Positions 16,334-25,564 are shown, counted from the first letter of the stretch. The stretch: DNA of 64,000 bases from Jiangella asiatica (GCF_004349065.1 NZ_SMKZ01000017.1:62001-126000), one strand, 5' to 3'. Numbers and translations are program-made. The notes: generated by a model from the letters alone, not told the origin.

Positions 16334-17307
16334 GCGGCAGGATGCCGGACCAGACGGCGGTGATGGTGATGACCACCGAGTCCGATACAACCGCCGATCT
16401 GGTGGTGGAGGAGTTGAACGAGCGGAGCGTGCCGGTGTTCCGGTTCGACACCGCGCACTTTCCGACCGACGTAACGCTGACGGCGCAGCTCGAGGACGGT
16501 TGGCGCGGCTCAGTGCGGTTTGGGGAGCGGGAGATCGAGCTGGCCCGAGCGGGCTCCGCGTACTACCGGCGGCCGAGTGAGTTCGTGATGCAGGGGTCTA
16601 TGAGTGGGGCTGCGCGGCGGTTCGCTGCAGCTCAGTCTCGGGCCGGCTTGTTAGGTGTGCTGGTGTCGCTGGACTGTCTGTGGGTGAACCATCCGGGCCG
16701 AAACGGGGACGCGAGCTACAAGCCGTGGCAGCTTACCGTCGCGGAGCAGGTCGGGCTGCGTCCGCCGCGAACGCTCATCACGAATGGCCCAGAAGCGGCG
16801 CGACGGTTCGTCAAGGAGATCGATGGACCGGTGATCTACAAGACGCTGGCTGGCGGCGTGGTCGACGACGATGGTGTGCCGAAGGGGATGCCCACCAGCA
16901 TCGTGGATCCGGATGGGTTGGACGACTCGATCGCGCTGTGCGCGCACCAGTTCCAGGAATGGGTCGACAAGCACCACGAGGTGCGTCTCACCGTCGTGGG
17001 AGATGAGTTCTTCGCGGCCGAGATCCACGCCGGCAACGACGCGGCACACGTGGACTGGCGCAACGACTACGCAGCCCTCACCTACGAGATCGTCGACGTG
17101 CCCGACGATGTCCGGCGTGGTGTGGTGGAGTTGATGTGTCGCTTCGGCCTGGTGTTCGGAGCGTTGGACTTCGTCGTGACGCCGGCGGGAGAGTGGCGGT
17201 TCCTGGAGATCAATCCCAATGGCCAATGGGGTTGGATCCAGACGGTCACCGGCCTGCCGATCTCGACGGCCCTGGCCGGTCTGTTGCAGGGAGGATCGAC
17301 GACGTGA
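16327..17307 (+). CDS. ATP-grasp ribosomal peptide maturase
   Basis: 326 residues. The N-terminal RimK-like pre-ATP-grasp region is at about 10-120 (TTADLVVEELNERSVPVFRF; AYYRRPSEF). The central ATP-binding part has GPVIYKTLAGGV (about 165) and the C-terminal magnesium-binding block has WRFLEINPNGQWGW. This is the organisation of graspetide ligases of the SAV_5884 type, which join side-chain carboxylates to hydroxyls or amines in the precursor. The start overlaps the precursor stop, and the stop overlaps the methyltransferase GTG, so the three are translationally coupled. Confidence 0.9.
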   Translation: MVSGRMPDQTAVMVMTTESDTTADLVVEELNERSVPVFRFDTAHFPTDVTLTAQLEDGWRGSVRFGEREIELARAGSAYYRRPSEFVMQGSMSGAARRFAAAQSRAGLLGVLVSLDCLWVNHPGRNGDASYKPWQLTVAEQVGLRPPRTLITNGPEAARRFVKEIDGPVIYKTLAGGVVDDDGVPKGMPTSIVDPDGLDDSIALCAHQFQEWVDKHHEVRLTVVGDEFFAAEIHAGNDAAHVDWRNDYAALTYEIVDVPDDVRRGVVELMCRFGLVFGALDFVVTPAGEWRFLEINPNGQWGWIQTVTGLPISTALAGLLQGGSTT

Positions 17308-18515
17308 CCACCGAGACGCCGCTGGGTGTGGACGAGGAACGAGCCCAGCAGTTGCGGGACCGACTGGTCGACCAGCTCGCGACGAACGGAGACTTGAAGA
17401 CACTGGGTTGGTCCGACGCGGTCCGGCGGGTGCCGAGACATGTGTTCCTTCCGCGGTTCTACGCCTGGCAGGACAGCGATCGTGGTCCGACGGCGTGGGT
17501 GCCCTTCACCCGCGAGACCGCAGGAGATGACGCGTGGCTGACGAAAGTGTACGAGAACACGACCTGGACCACGCAGTTGGACGGTAACGACGACTCGTGG
17601 GACCGGGAAGGGCCGCAGATCGGGAGCCCGACCAGCTCGTCGACTCTGCCGGGGCTGTTGGTGATGATGCTCGAACACCTTGACGTCGCCGACGGCGACC
17701 GGCTGCTACTGGTGGGCACCGGGACTGGATACTCCACCGCTCTCGCCTCCGAGCGTCTCGGCTGCGGTCAGGTCGTCAGCGTCGACGTCGACCCGGGCCT
17801 CGCTCATCGAGCCCGCGACCGTCTCCGACAGGCCGGATACACGCCCGCTGTCGTCGCAGGGGACGGCCTCGAAGGGTATGAGGCAGGCGCACCGTATGAC
17901 CGGGTCATCGCCTTCTGCTCGCCCACCTCGGTCCCAGCGGCCTGGCTTGCCCAGGCACGGCCGGGCGCTGTCGTCGTCACCGCCCTCACTGGCGCGCTCG
18001 GTGCCTACGGCCTGGTCAGACTCGTCGTCAACGACGACGGCGGCGCGTCCGGGAGGGTGCTGCCGGAGGCTGCGTCCTTCATGCTGGCCCGCAGCCAGGC
18101 CAACCCGCAGCCCATCGGCATCAAGGAGCGCATGGGTCCCAGTCACCGCGCCCCGCACCCGGTGCGGCTCACGCCAGGGATCCTCGACGACAACGCCTTC
18201 CGGTTCACCGCCCAGTGCGCGCTCCCGCACGTCATGCACTTCACCGCTACGGAGGGCGGTGTCTCCTACACGTACCTCGCCCATCACGCCGACGGCAGCT
18301 GGGCGCGGATGCATTGCGATGGCGGCGACTGGCTCGTCGAACAAGGCGGCGACCGAGCCCTCTGGGACGAACTCGCAGCTGTCCACGACACCTGGCGCGA
18401 TGACGGGAATCCCGAGCCACACGCGTACGATCTCGAGGTCGGCGTGGGTGGTGCTCAGCATCTTTGCTTACGAGGCACAGCTCGACAGTTCCAGCTGGCG
18501 GCCAGCCCGTCGTAG
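17304..18515 (+). CDS. PIMT-like methyltransferase of the ATP-grasp RiPP system
   Basis: 403 residues from GTG at 17304, with GGAGG 8 nt upstream and a GTGA overlap with the ligase. An N-terminal protein-L-isoaspartate O-methyltransferase-like fold carries the SAM motif LLLVGTGTGYSTALASERLG (about residues 133-152) and VVSVDVDPGLAHRARDRL. A C-terminal extension of about 180 residues is typical of the graspetide-associated enzymes. Such enzymes methylate Asp side chains in the lactonised peptide, often leading to aspartimide formation. Cytoplasmic. Confidence 0.9.
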   Translation: MTTETPLGVDEERAQQLRDRLVDQLATNGDLKTLGWSDAVRRVPRHVFLPRFYAWQDSDRGPTAWVPFTRETAGDDAWLTKVYENTTWTTQLDGNDDSWDREGPQIGSPTSSSTLPGLLVMMLEHLDVADGDRLLLVGTGTGYSTALASERLGCGQVVSVDVDPGLAHRARDRLRQAGYTPAVVAGDGLEGYEAGAPYDRVIAFCSPTSVPAAWLAQARPGAVVVTALTGALGAYGLVRLVVNDDGGASGRVLPEAASFMLARSQANPQPIGIKERMGPSHRAPHPVRLTPGILDDNAFRFTAQCALPHVMHFTATEGGVSYTYLAHHADGSWARMHCDGGDWLVEQGGDRALWDELAAVHDTWRDDGNPEPHAYDLEVGVGGAQHLCLRGTARQFQLAASPS

Positions 18516-18621
18516 ACCCGGGTAAGGCGCGCACGGTCATCCAGACAGAACCACGATGATCTGTGCGAGCATGACGTCGCGCTAGGCTGGGGCGAGTCGC
18601 CTCGACGAAGGATCCGGGTGC

Positions 18622-20148
18622 ATGGACACCGTTCGCAATTGGACGGGGGCACAGACCACGGCGCTGCGTGGTGCATTGCGCATGAGCGTCCGTGATTTCG
18701 CAGCGCACCTCGGGGTCGCGATCCGCACGGTCAGCAAGTGGGAGGCGCGCGGGTCTACCATCACGCTGCAGCCGGACAGCCAAGCGATGCTTGACGTCGT
18801 CTTGAACCGGGCGTCAGACGACCAGAAGACCAGATTCCGCCAACTAGTCGAAGCCGAACACGGGACATCACGCGTCGAGGAACTGTCGGCGGCCGTCATG
18901 AGATCAGGCGTGCTCGTCCCATTGGTCGTCGATGGCAGAACCATGTTGACCCCGATCTCCGTCGATCCTGCTGATGGCCGAGCGGTCCTCGACCTTTCTG
19001 CAAGTGTCGCCCATGCACAGGCCGACCTACCCGCTGTTGCCGCGGACACCGAGCACCTCAGGGAGGACGTCACCGGGAGAGACGACATGGAGATCGCGCG
19101 ACGACGAGCGTTGGGTGTACTCGCCACCGGGCTTGCGGCCACCGCGTGGGGCGACACTCAGCAGCGGACCGACGGGCGGCATCGGCGGTACCTGCGGCCT
19201 GATCTTGTTGACCGCGTTCGGCTGGCCGTCATGGACTACGACCACGTAGCCGAATCGGAGGCCGTGCCGTTGACCGAACGCCAGGCCGCCGTGCGCCACG
19301 CTGAGCTGGAGTACCAGGCCGCGAACTACGCGGCCGTTGCACGAATGCTCCCAAGCCTCATCAAGACCGCCGGCACGGTCGGTGACGCATCACGAAGCGT
19401 GCAGGAGAGCCGCAGCTCGTCATACGCGGTCGCAGCCAAGTTGTTGACGAAGGTCGGCGAGGCCGAGCTTGCCTGGGTATGCGCCGACCGCGCCGCGACA
19501 GCGGCGATGATCGCGGATTCCACCGGGGCCAAGAGTGCAGCGGCCTACCAGCTCGTGGGCGCCATGCTCGCAGCAGGGGAGAACCCGTCCGCCGAGCGGC
19601 TGGCCGTCCAGACCGCTGAACAATTGACGAGGTCGCGTAGGACACTCCACGAGCCAGTGCTGCTTTCCCGCACTGGCGCTCTGTGGTTGATCTCAGCTGT
19701 CATCGCAGCGCGCCGCGGAGACCAAGCGGAAGCGAACCAGCGGCTTGCTCAGGCTGAGGGCCTCGGTGAACGCCTCGGCCGGAACGCCAACCACGGATGG
19801 ACGGCTTTCGGGCCGACCAATGTCATCATTCACCGGCTGTCTGCTGCAACGGAGATTGGCGATCCGAAGGCGGTGTTGAGGCTCGCCGGCTTGATCGACA
19901 CCGAGACCCTGCCCATCGGTCTTCGCGGAAGACGAGCTCAGGTTCACGTGAACCTGGCGTGGGCACACGCACAACTGCGCGACGACGCCGCTGCCGTTGG
20001 GCAGTTGCAGGCGCTCGAGCGGACTGCACCGGAGATGCTCTGTTTCGACGGCGTCACCGAGGACGTGATCCGTGACTTGCTGCGCCGAGATCGCCACATC
20101 CGCACTCCCGCTCTCCGCCAGATCGCTCAATTGGCCGGGATAACGTGA
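18622..20148 (+). CDS. XRE-family regulator with large C-terminal TPR-like domain
   Basis: 508 residues. The helix-turn-helix at about residues 15-40 contains RMSVRDFAAHLGVAIRTVSK followed by WEARG. The remainder is an alpha-helical, Ala-rich region (about 190-500) of the tetratricopeptide type common in actinomycete XRE regulators. It follows the methyltransferase by 106 bp in the same direction and overlaps the flavoprotein gene by GTGA. AAGGA precedes the ATG. Probably the local regulator; XRE-flavoprotein pairs also occur away from RiPP loci, so its link to the peptide is plausible but unproven. Confidence 0.85.
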   Translation: MDTVRNWTGAQTTALRGALRMSVRDFAAHLGVAIRTVSKWEARGSTITLQPDSQAMLDVVLNRASDDQKTRFRQLVEAEHGTSRVEELSAAVMRSGVLVPLVVDGRTMLTPISVDPADGRAVLDLSASVAHAQADLPAVAADTEHLREDVTGRDDMEIARRRALGVLATGLAATAWGDTQQRTDGRHRRYLRPDLVDRVRLAVMDYDHVAESEAVPLTERQAAVRHAELEYQAANYAAVARMLPSLIKTAGTVGDASRSVQESRSSSYAVAAKLLTKVGEAELAWVCADRAATAAMIADSTGAKSAAAYQLVGAMLAAGENPSAERLAVQTAEQLTRSRRTLHEPVLLSRTGALWLISAVIAARRGDQAEANQRLAQAEGLGERLGRNANHGWTAFGPTNVIIHRLSAATEIGDPKAVLRLAGLIDTETLPIGLRGRRAQVHVNLAWAHAQLRDDAAAVGQLQALERTAPEMLCFDGVTEDVIRDLLRRDRHIRTPALRQIAQLAGIT

Positions 20149-20705
20149 CCGACGTCAGCCCAGTGCTCTATCTGGTGGTCACGGGCGCCCCATTGACCCG
20201 GCATGTCCACCATGCAGTTGAGTCGGGACGCGCCCAGGGTTGGCGGGTGGCTGTGGTCGCTACCGATGCTGCATTGGCATGGATGGATCACGATGAACTC
20301 GAACGCCTCGACGTGCCGGTGCTCAACGAGCACCGGCAGCCGGATACGGCCAAACGGCTGCCACGGCCCGACGCCGTCGTCCTCGCGCCCGGAACGTTCA
20401 ACACGATCAACAAGCTTGCCGCCGGAATCGCCGACACATACGCGCTGAGTGTGCTGTGCGAATCGCTCGGTGCGCGACGACACATGGTGATCGTGCCGTT
20501 CGTCAGTCAGTCTCTGGCCGGTCATCCGGCCTGGACACGGTCACTCGCGACGCTTCGGCGGGCGGGCGCGTTTCTCGTGGACCCTCGAAGCGGACGACTC
20601 GGCTTCGAGGAGGCGCTGGAGTCCGGTACTGGGGACGCAGTGGCTGATGCGTTCCGCTGGGATTGGGCACTGGCACCCATCCGCTTCGAGGCCCGGTACA
20701 CCTAG
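20145..20705 (+). CDS. Flavoprotein of the HFCD (decarboxylase-like) family
   Basis: 186 residues from GTG. The Rossmann-like flavoprotein domain starts at YLVVTGAPLTRHVHH and includes PDAVVLAPGTFNTINKLAAG (about 82-101), the PxxxNTxxK-type block of homo-oligomeric Cys decarboxylases. It is co-translated with the XRE gene. The RiPP precursor does not end in Cys, so decarboxylation of its C-terminus in the LanD manner is unlikely; the protein may instead act in signalling with the XRE regulator. Confidence 0.8.
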   Translation: MTDVSPVLYLVVTGAPLTRHVHHAVESGRAQGWRVAVVATDAALAWMDHDELERLDVPVLNEHRQPDTAKRLPRPDAVVLAPGTFNTINKLAAGIADTYALSVLCESLGARRHMVIVPFVSQSLAGHPAWTRSLATLRRAGAFLVDPRSGRLGFEEALESGTGDAVADAFRWDWALAPIRFEARYT

Positions 20706-20748
20706 GGCGCTGATCCTCGGGGTCTGATCGCGGCGCTTCCCAGGCGGA

Positions 20749-20910
20749 TCAAGCTCGGTGGTCGTCCTCTTGTGCGGGTAGGTAGGCCTCGAGCGCGTTC
20801 ATGATCAGTGCACTCATGGGAAGTCGTTGGGAGCTGGCGTACGTCTTCGCACGCTCCCATAGTGCTACGTCTTCTTCACGGACGTATATCTGCTGTCGAG
20901 GCACGACCAC
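20749..20910 (-). CDS. Small ribbon-helix-helix DNA-binding protein
   Basis: 53 residues from GTG at 20910. It has a basic/aromatic beta strand (PRQQIYVREED) followed by two helices (ALWERAKTYASSQ and PMSALIMNALEAYL), the ParD/CopG fold. No strong ribosome site is visible; a GTG at 20904 is an alternative start. Typical of small regulators on actinomycete conjugative elements, consistent with its setting among transfer-gene remnants. Confidence 0.65.
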   Translation of the reverse strand: MVVPRQQIYVREEDVALWERAKTYASSQRLPMSALIMNALEAYLPAQEDDHRA

Positions 20911-21138
20911 ATGCTGTCATTGTGTGTAGAGATACTGCTGCGTATGTTGTAGCGTCGGCGATCTGGTCCGCGGGTCGTTGCAGATGCTGAGCTTGGCGAA
21001 GGATGTAGAACACGTGGTGAACAGTGAATCTGGGCGGGCCATCGTCACTTGTCAGGCGAGTCGTGATGACCTACTTGAGCGCATACTTCAGCCGCCTTGG
21101 GGCGGCCAGCCTGCGTCCACCTGAGCCAGCCTCCGGGG

Positions 21139-21414
21139 TCATTGGTCCCGGCGCTGTTGCTGCTCTCTGGTCTTGGGCCCGATTGCGTAGCTTCCTCGGC
21201 CGTGCCAGGTGACGATTAGCCCTCGTTCGCGCAGGTCCTCCAGCGCACGCAAGACCGTGCCGACCGCCACGCCGTGCTGCTCGGCGAGCTCACGCTGTCC
21301 CGGTAGCTTGCCGTCGGGAGGGATGGTGCCGTCGCTGATCTGAACGGCCAGCAGGTCAGCCAGCCGCGGCGAGACGTATCCGGGCCCTTCTGCGATCGGC
21401 TGTTCGTCCTCCAC
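21139..21414 (-). CDS. Short GntR-family regulator (DNA-binding domain only)
   Basis: 91 residues, almost entirely the winged helix-turn-helix: GKLPGQRELAEQHGVAVGTV then LRALEDLRERGLIVTWHGRGSY. No effector domain follows. Such minimal GntR proteins are typical of Streptomyces-type plasmids and integrative elements, where they control transfer genes. The GTG start has no clear ribosome site, but a TACATT box ends 5 nt before it, hinting at a leaderless transcript. Confidence 0.8.
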   Translation of the reverse strand: MEDEQPIAEGPGYVSPRLADLLAVQISDGTIPPDGKLPGQRELAEQHGVAVGTVLRALEDLRERGLIVTWHGRGSYAIGPKTREQQQRRDQ

Positions 21415-21483
21415 ACAGTGAAATGTAGACAGCCCTGAAACTCCATTGATGCCTGCGAACTACTCGGCATTCAACCGTCGGTC

Positions 21484-21795
21484 ATGGAGAACCGGCTGGC
21501 CCAAATCGTGGACGAGACCCCGCACCAGGCACCCCACGTTCTTCTCGCCGTCGCGCTCGGCGTTTTGGAGGGCTCCACCAGCCGCAACACCTGGCGCCAA
21601 CCCGACAACACAGCGCGGCGCTACTTCATCCAACTTGCCGCGTGGGGCTACACCCTCTCCGACGTCGAGCAGCAGGTCGCAACAGCGTCCGACGACGCCG
21701 TAGCCGACGGCGGCATCGGCGACGCCACCGAGCCCTCGGCTGAGGAACAGCCACCGACGACAGACCACGCCATCAGCCTTGTCGACGAGAACTGA
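21484..21795 (+). CDS. Hypothetical protein in the conjugative-element remnant
   Basis: 103 residues from ATG at 21484. The N-terminal half (ENRLAQIVDETPHQAPHVLL) is alpha-helical; the C-terminal part is acidic and proline-rich. No family recognised. It diverges from the GntR gene 70 bp away, so that regulator may control it. Confidence 0.5.
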   Translation: MENRLAQIVDETPHQAPHVLLAVALGVLEGSTSRNTWRQPDNTARRYFIQLAAWGYTLSDVEQQVATASDDAVADGGIGDATEPSAEEQPPTTDHAISLVDEN

Positions 21796-21925
21796 CCACC
21801 TCGAGCGGAGCGATGGGCCAGGCTACGTTGTGGCCTGGACCATCGTGCACGGCCGCGATCGCGCGAATATGGCTCAGGACCGACCTGGCACGGGGTGAGA
21901 AGACTCGTCCCGTTATCGTGCCGAC

Positions 21926-22636
21926 GTGACGATCGCGGTGCGGACGATGACGGCGTCTGACCTCGACTGGGTCGTCGATCTGGCCGCGACGCGTCGAGAA
22001 CGCATCGCCGCATTCGCACCGAGATTCTGAAGACCTGCGCCGGACGCGGTGCCTGCACACCGGGCCTATCTGGCCGGACTGATCCAGTCCGCCGCGGTTG
22101 GGAGTATGCGCACCGATCATGGGTTCCTCGTCGGTCTTCCCGAACACGGCCACATCGTGGTCGACGACATGGTGCTCGACGACGACGGGCTGTGGGGGAG
22201 CGACGGTGAGACGCTGCTGCGACACGCGGCCCGCAGCGGTGTGTTGCGAGTCGTCTGCCCGGTGCCTGAGCCGGAGCGGAGACGCACCGTGGCCGGCCTC
22301 GGGTTGAGCGTGGCGGAGACCTGGTGGCACAAGGACCTGGACGGTGTTCACGCGCCGAGGGAGCGAGGCGGCGCGGGAGAGCGTCTGGACGTCGACTCTG
22401 CCGAGGCAATCCTGGTGTGCGCGCCGCCGGTCTACGCGCCGGGCGGACCCGTCGTGATGGTTCGGTCCGCGCCGTCGACCTCGGCTCTTCGCGCCGTCGA
22501 GCAGGAGGCCACCCGCCGGGGATGCGTTGTTGCCGTGGCCAGCGCGAAACCAGGCATCGGTCCGCCGCCGGACATGCTCGAGGCGTCGGGGTACACGATG
22601 ACGACGGAGTTCTTCGAGGGATCGGCCCGGCTCTGA
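21926..22636 (+). pseudogene. GNAT-like acetyltransferase interrupted by an in-frame TGA
   Basis: From GTG at 21926 the frame reads VTIAVRTMTASDLDWVVDLA, the usual start of a GNAT N-acetyltransferase. It meets TGA at 22028-22030 (codon 35) right after RRERIAAFAPRF and continues in the same frame to 22636 with RPAPDAVPAHRAYLAGLIQ. The stop stands where RFWRPAP (Trp, TGG) would fit, so a single G-to-A change explains it. The C-terminal 195 residues could be made from the ATG-less start at 22049 but would lack the first strands. Confidence 0.6.
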
Positions 22637-22942
22637 GTCGGGCCAAACATCGATGTGGTGCGCTGATCGGCATCCTCCGACGGCGATGTCGCGGGGCGAC
22701 CGTCGAACACGCTCCGACAGGCATGCCCGCGACGCATGGCGCCGACGGCGCGCTGATCCACTCGCTCTGGTCACCCACCTTCGGAACCCGCGCGCAGGTC
22801 ATTCAGAGCCCGCGACGCTCAACCGCGCTGATCCCCGCCGACGAGGAGGTGGAGCACGGCACACGTCTTGCACTTGTCGGACCCGGCGTGCGGCCGCGCC
22901 CACCTGACCCGCGAGCCGAGGAGACCGGGGGAGTGGGCGCGG
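22637..22942. other. Gap before the relaxase remnant
   Basis: No gene, repeat or RNA recognised. It sits where the transfer origin of a MobF element would be expected, immediately upstream of the relaxase start, but I see no clear inverted-repeat nic site. Confidence 0.3.
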
Positions 22943-23613
22943 GTGACGGTGTCGATGCGGGTGCTGACCGCGGGCGAGGGTTACCGCTACCTGCTCAAGT
23001 CCGTCGTCGCCGGCGATGGGGACCGGGACCTGGCCACGCCGCTGACCTGGTACTACCAGGAGAAGGGCACGCGTCCGGGTTCCTGGCTCGGCAGCGGCGT
23101 GGCCGGCTTCGGCGCTGGGGCGATCGGCGTTGGTGATGTGGTGACCGAAGACCAGCTGCGGATGCTGCTTGGGCAGGGACGAGACCCGGTCACCGGTGAG
23201 GCGCTGGGCCGGGCGTACTTCCAGTTCAAAAGCGCCGCCGAGCGCCTCGCGTCCAGACTCGGCCAGCTGCCCCTGGACCTCGACAGTGCGGAGCGCGCGG
23301 AAGCGGTTCGGCGGATCGAGGCCGAGGAGGCGCGCGGCCGCGCCCGCGCATGGTGGCTGGCTATGACTACACGTTTTCGGTGCCGAAGTCGGTCTCGGTG
23401 CTGTGGGCGCTGGGGGACGCACCGGTGCAAGCGGTGATCGTGCGTGCGCACCACCAGGCGGTTGCCGACGTGATGGCGGTGCTGGAGCGTGACGTTGCAA
23501 TGACGCGCACCGGACCGGGTGGTGTTGCACAGGTCGAGACGCGTGGTGTTGTGGCCACGGCGTTCGAAGACAGTCTCAACCAGGAGCTTCACATCGATCA
23601 TGGTCGATCTTGA
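22943..23613 (+). pseudogene. MobF relaxase, N-terminal remnant with frameshift
   Basis: From GTG at 22943 it reads VTVSMRVLTAGEGYRYLLKS, then YYQEKGTRPGSWLG, the start of the TrwC/TraA relaxase domain with its paired tyrosines. Near 23345 a one-base loss shifts the frame and the domain continues as MVAGYDYTFSVPKSVSVLWA and TRGVVATAFE. It breaks off there, just before the metal-binding HUH histidines (normally FEHxxSRAGDPxLHTH), and is followed by unrelated sequence. It cannot be active. A MobF C-terminus lies at about 45.8-46.2 kb in the same orientation. Confidence 0.8.
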
Positions 23614-23695
23614 TCATGCCGGCAGACTGCACCGGCCGACGACACGCCCGGCCACCATCGAAAGTGCGCCAGAGCCGTTTTCCGGACAGTTCCAC

Positions 23696-24631
23696 TTATT
23701 TCAGGATTCCGGCGGTTAGGCCGGCCTGCACCTGCCTCTGGAACAAGATGTAGACGATCAGCACCGGCATGAGCGCGATGACGAGGCCGGCGAACAGAGC
23801 CGTCCAGTCGGCCCGAAAGCCGGTGGTGGCCGCCAGCGTGCCCAGGCCCTGGGCCAGCACCCGCTTGTCGTCGTCCTGCATGATGACCAGCGGCAGCACG
23901 TACTGGTTCCAGTGCCCCAGGAGGTTGAACAGCGCCAAGCTGATGATGCCGGGTTTGGCCATTGGCAGCATGACGCGGAAGAACAGCGAGAAGTGCGAGC
24001 AGCCGTCCACGATGCCGGCCTCGGCGACCGACGTCGGCAGCGTTCGGAAGAACGCGGCCAGGAAGAACACCGTGAACGGCATCGAGAACGCCACGTACAC
24101 CAGCGCGAGGCTGAGGTAGCTGTTCAGGCCGAGTAGGCCGCCGATGACCGGGAGCGAGCCGGTGTTTCGGACCACGAAAAACATCGGCACCAGGGCGAGG
24201 AAGACGGGCAGGACCAGCCCGCCGAGGAAGCTGTAATAGACCAGACGGTTGCCCGGAAAGTCGTAGCGGGCCAGCACGTAGGCCCCCATGGCGCCGAACA
24301 GCATGGTCATGGTCAGTGACATCGTCACGACGATGACGCTGTTCATGAAGTACTGCCCGATGTTGGCGGCGTTCCAGGCGCGCGCGAAGTTGTCCCCTTC
24401 CAGGCCGTCGGGGAAGCCCATCGGATCGGTGCGGAACTCGCCGTTGGTCTTGAACGACGACAGGATCGCCCACACCAGCGGCAGGGTCGTGATGAGGCCC
24501 CAGAACAGCAGGAAGCCGCCGTTGAGCAGGCCGATGGCACGCCCGGCGCCCAACCCCGGCTGGCGGATCCGTGGTCTGAGGGGGCTCGGATCGGCCGACG
24601 TGCCCGGTGTCCCGGTTTCGGTGGTCGTCAT
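23696..24631 (-). CDS. Carbohydrate ABC transporter permease (MalG-type)
   Basis: 311 residues from ATG at 24631, overlapping the preceding permease stop (ATGA); the much longer upstream frame is a different reading of that gene. Six hydrophobic segments and the coupling motif EAGIVDGCSHFSLFFRVMLP (about residues 215-234). It ends in QRQVQAGLTAGILK. It forms the membrane pore with the product of 24628-25560. Its end lies about 80 bp from the relaxase remnant, marking the left edge of the sugar-gene block. Confidence 0.92.
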   Translation of the reverse strand: MTTTETGTPGTSADPSPLRPRIRQPGLGAGRAIGLLNGGFLLFWGLITTLPLVWAILSSFKTNGEFRTDPMGFPDGLEGDNFARAWNAANIGQYFMNSVIVVTMSLTMTMLFGAMGAYVLARYDFPGNRLVYYSFLGGLVLPVFLALVPMFFVVRNTGSLPVIGGLLGLNSYLSLALVYVAFSMPFTVFFLAAFFRTLPTSVAEAGIVDGCSHFSLFFRVMLPMAKPGIISLALFNLLGHWNQYVLPLVIMQDDDKRVLAQGLGTLAATTGFRADWTALFAGLVIALMPVLIVYILFQRQVQAGLTAGILK

Positions 24632-25560
24632 GCCAGTTCCACCTTCTCCCGGCGCAGGATGCGCATGAAGAGCAGCACGATGGTCATGGTCAGTACGAGC
24701 ATGAGCACCCCGATGGCCGCGGCGTAGCCGAAGTCGCTCTGGGCGAAGGCCGCCCGGTAGATCGCCACGCCGAGGACGTCGCCGGACCCTTGCACGCCGC
24801 CGTTGACGCCGAGCATGATGTGCACGATGGCGAAGCCGTCCATGGCCTGGATCGCCATGTAGACCCAGCCGACCTGCACGGTGTCCCACACCAGCGGCAG
24901 CGTCACCTTGCGGAACGTGGTCAGCCGACTCGACCCGTCGAGCAGCGCCGCCTCGTAGATGTCGAGCGGGATGGACTGCATCGCCGCGGAGAACAGCACC
25001 ACGTAGAAGCCGACGAACGCCCACGTCATCACCAGGACGACGATCCAGATCAGATACTTCGGCTCGGCCAGCCACAGCTGGGTCAGCCCGCCGAGCCCGA
25101 TGGCCTCGAGGACGTTGTTCAGAATGCCGCCGGCGTTGCTCGGCGCGAACACGTACGCGAAGACGATGGCGACGATCGCGTGCGGCAGCACCTGCGGGAA
25201 GAAGTAGACCACCTTGTAGATCGACGAGCCGCGCACGCCCGCGACCGCTGCCCCCCGGCTGCGCCCCCCGACGTTGAGCATCGAGGCGAAGAACAGGCCG
25301 AGCAGCAGCGTCAGGACGGGAACGACGACCAGCAGGATCAGGTTGTTGCGCAACGCCGTGCGCAGCTGGTCGTCGTTCCACATCTCCACGTAGTTGTCGA
25401 ACCCGATGAACGTCTGGGTAGCGGTCAGCCCGCTCCAGTCGGTCATCGAGATGTGGATCGCCTGCACGTACGGCGACAACATGTACAGCGCATAGATCCC
25501 GACCGGTGGCAGCAGGAAGACCAGGATGAATGGATACTTGCCGTGCCGCAGCGCCGTCAT
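24628..25560 (-). CDS. Carbohydrate ABC transporter permease (MalF-type)
   Basis: 310 residues with six hydrophobic segments and the coupling motif YEAALLDGSSRLTTFRKVTL near residue 205. It lies 4 bp downstream of the binding-protein gene and overlaps the MalG-type gene, so all are one operon. No ATPase gene is linked; the importer presumably uses a shared MsiK-like ATPase encoded elsewhere (inference from actinobacterial sugar ABC systems). Confidence 0.92.
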   Translation of the reverse strand: MTALRHGKYPFILVFLLPPVGIYALYMLSPYVQAIHISMTDWSGLTATQTFIGFDNYVEMWNDDQLRTALRNNLILLVVVPVLTLLLGLFFASMLNVGGRSRGAAVAGVRGSSIYKVVYFFPQVLPHAIVAIVFAYVFAPSNAGGILNNVLEAIGLGGLTQLWLAEPKYLIWIVVLVMTWAFVGFYVVLFSAAMQSIPLDIYEAALLDGSSRLTTFRKVTLPLVWDTVQVGWVYMAIQAMDGFAIVHIMLGVNGGVQGSGDVLGVAIYRAAFAQSDFGYAAAIGVLMLVLTMTIVLLFMRILRREKVELA

Positions 25561-25564
25561 GTCG

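Noticed and set aside
22637-22942. A transfer origin (oriT) before the relaxase
   Set aside because: Position is right but I could not find a convincing inverted repeat or conserved nic sequence.
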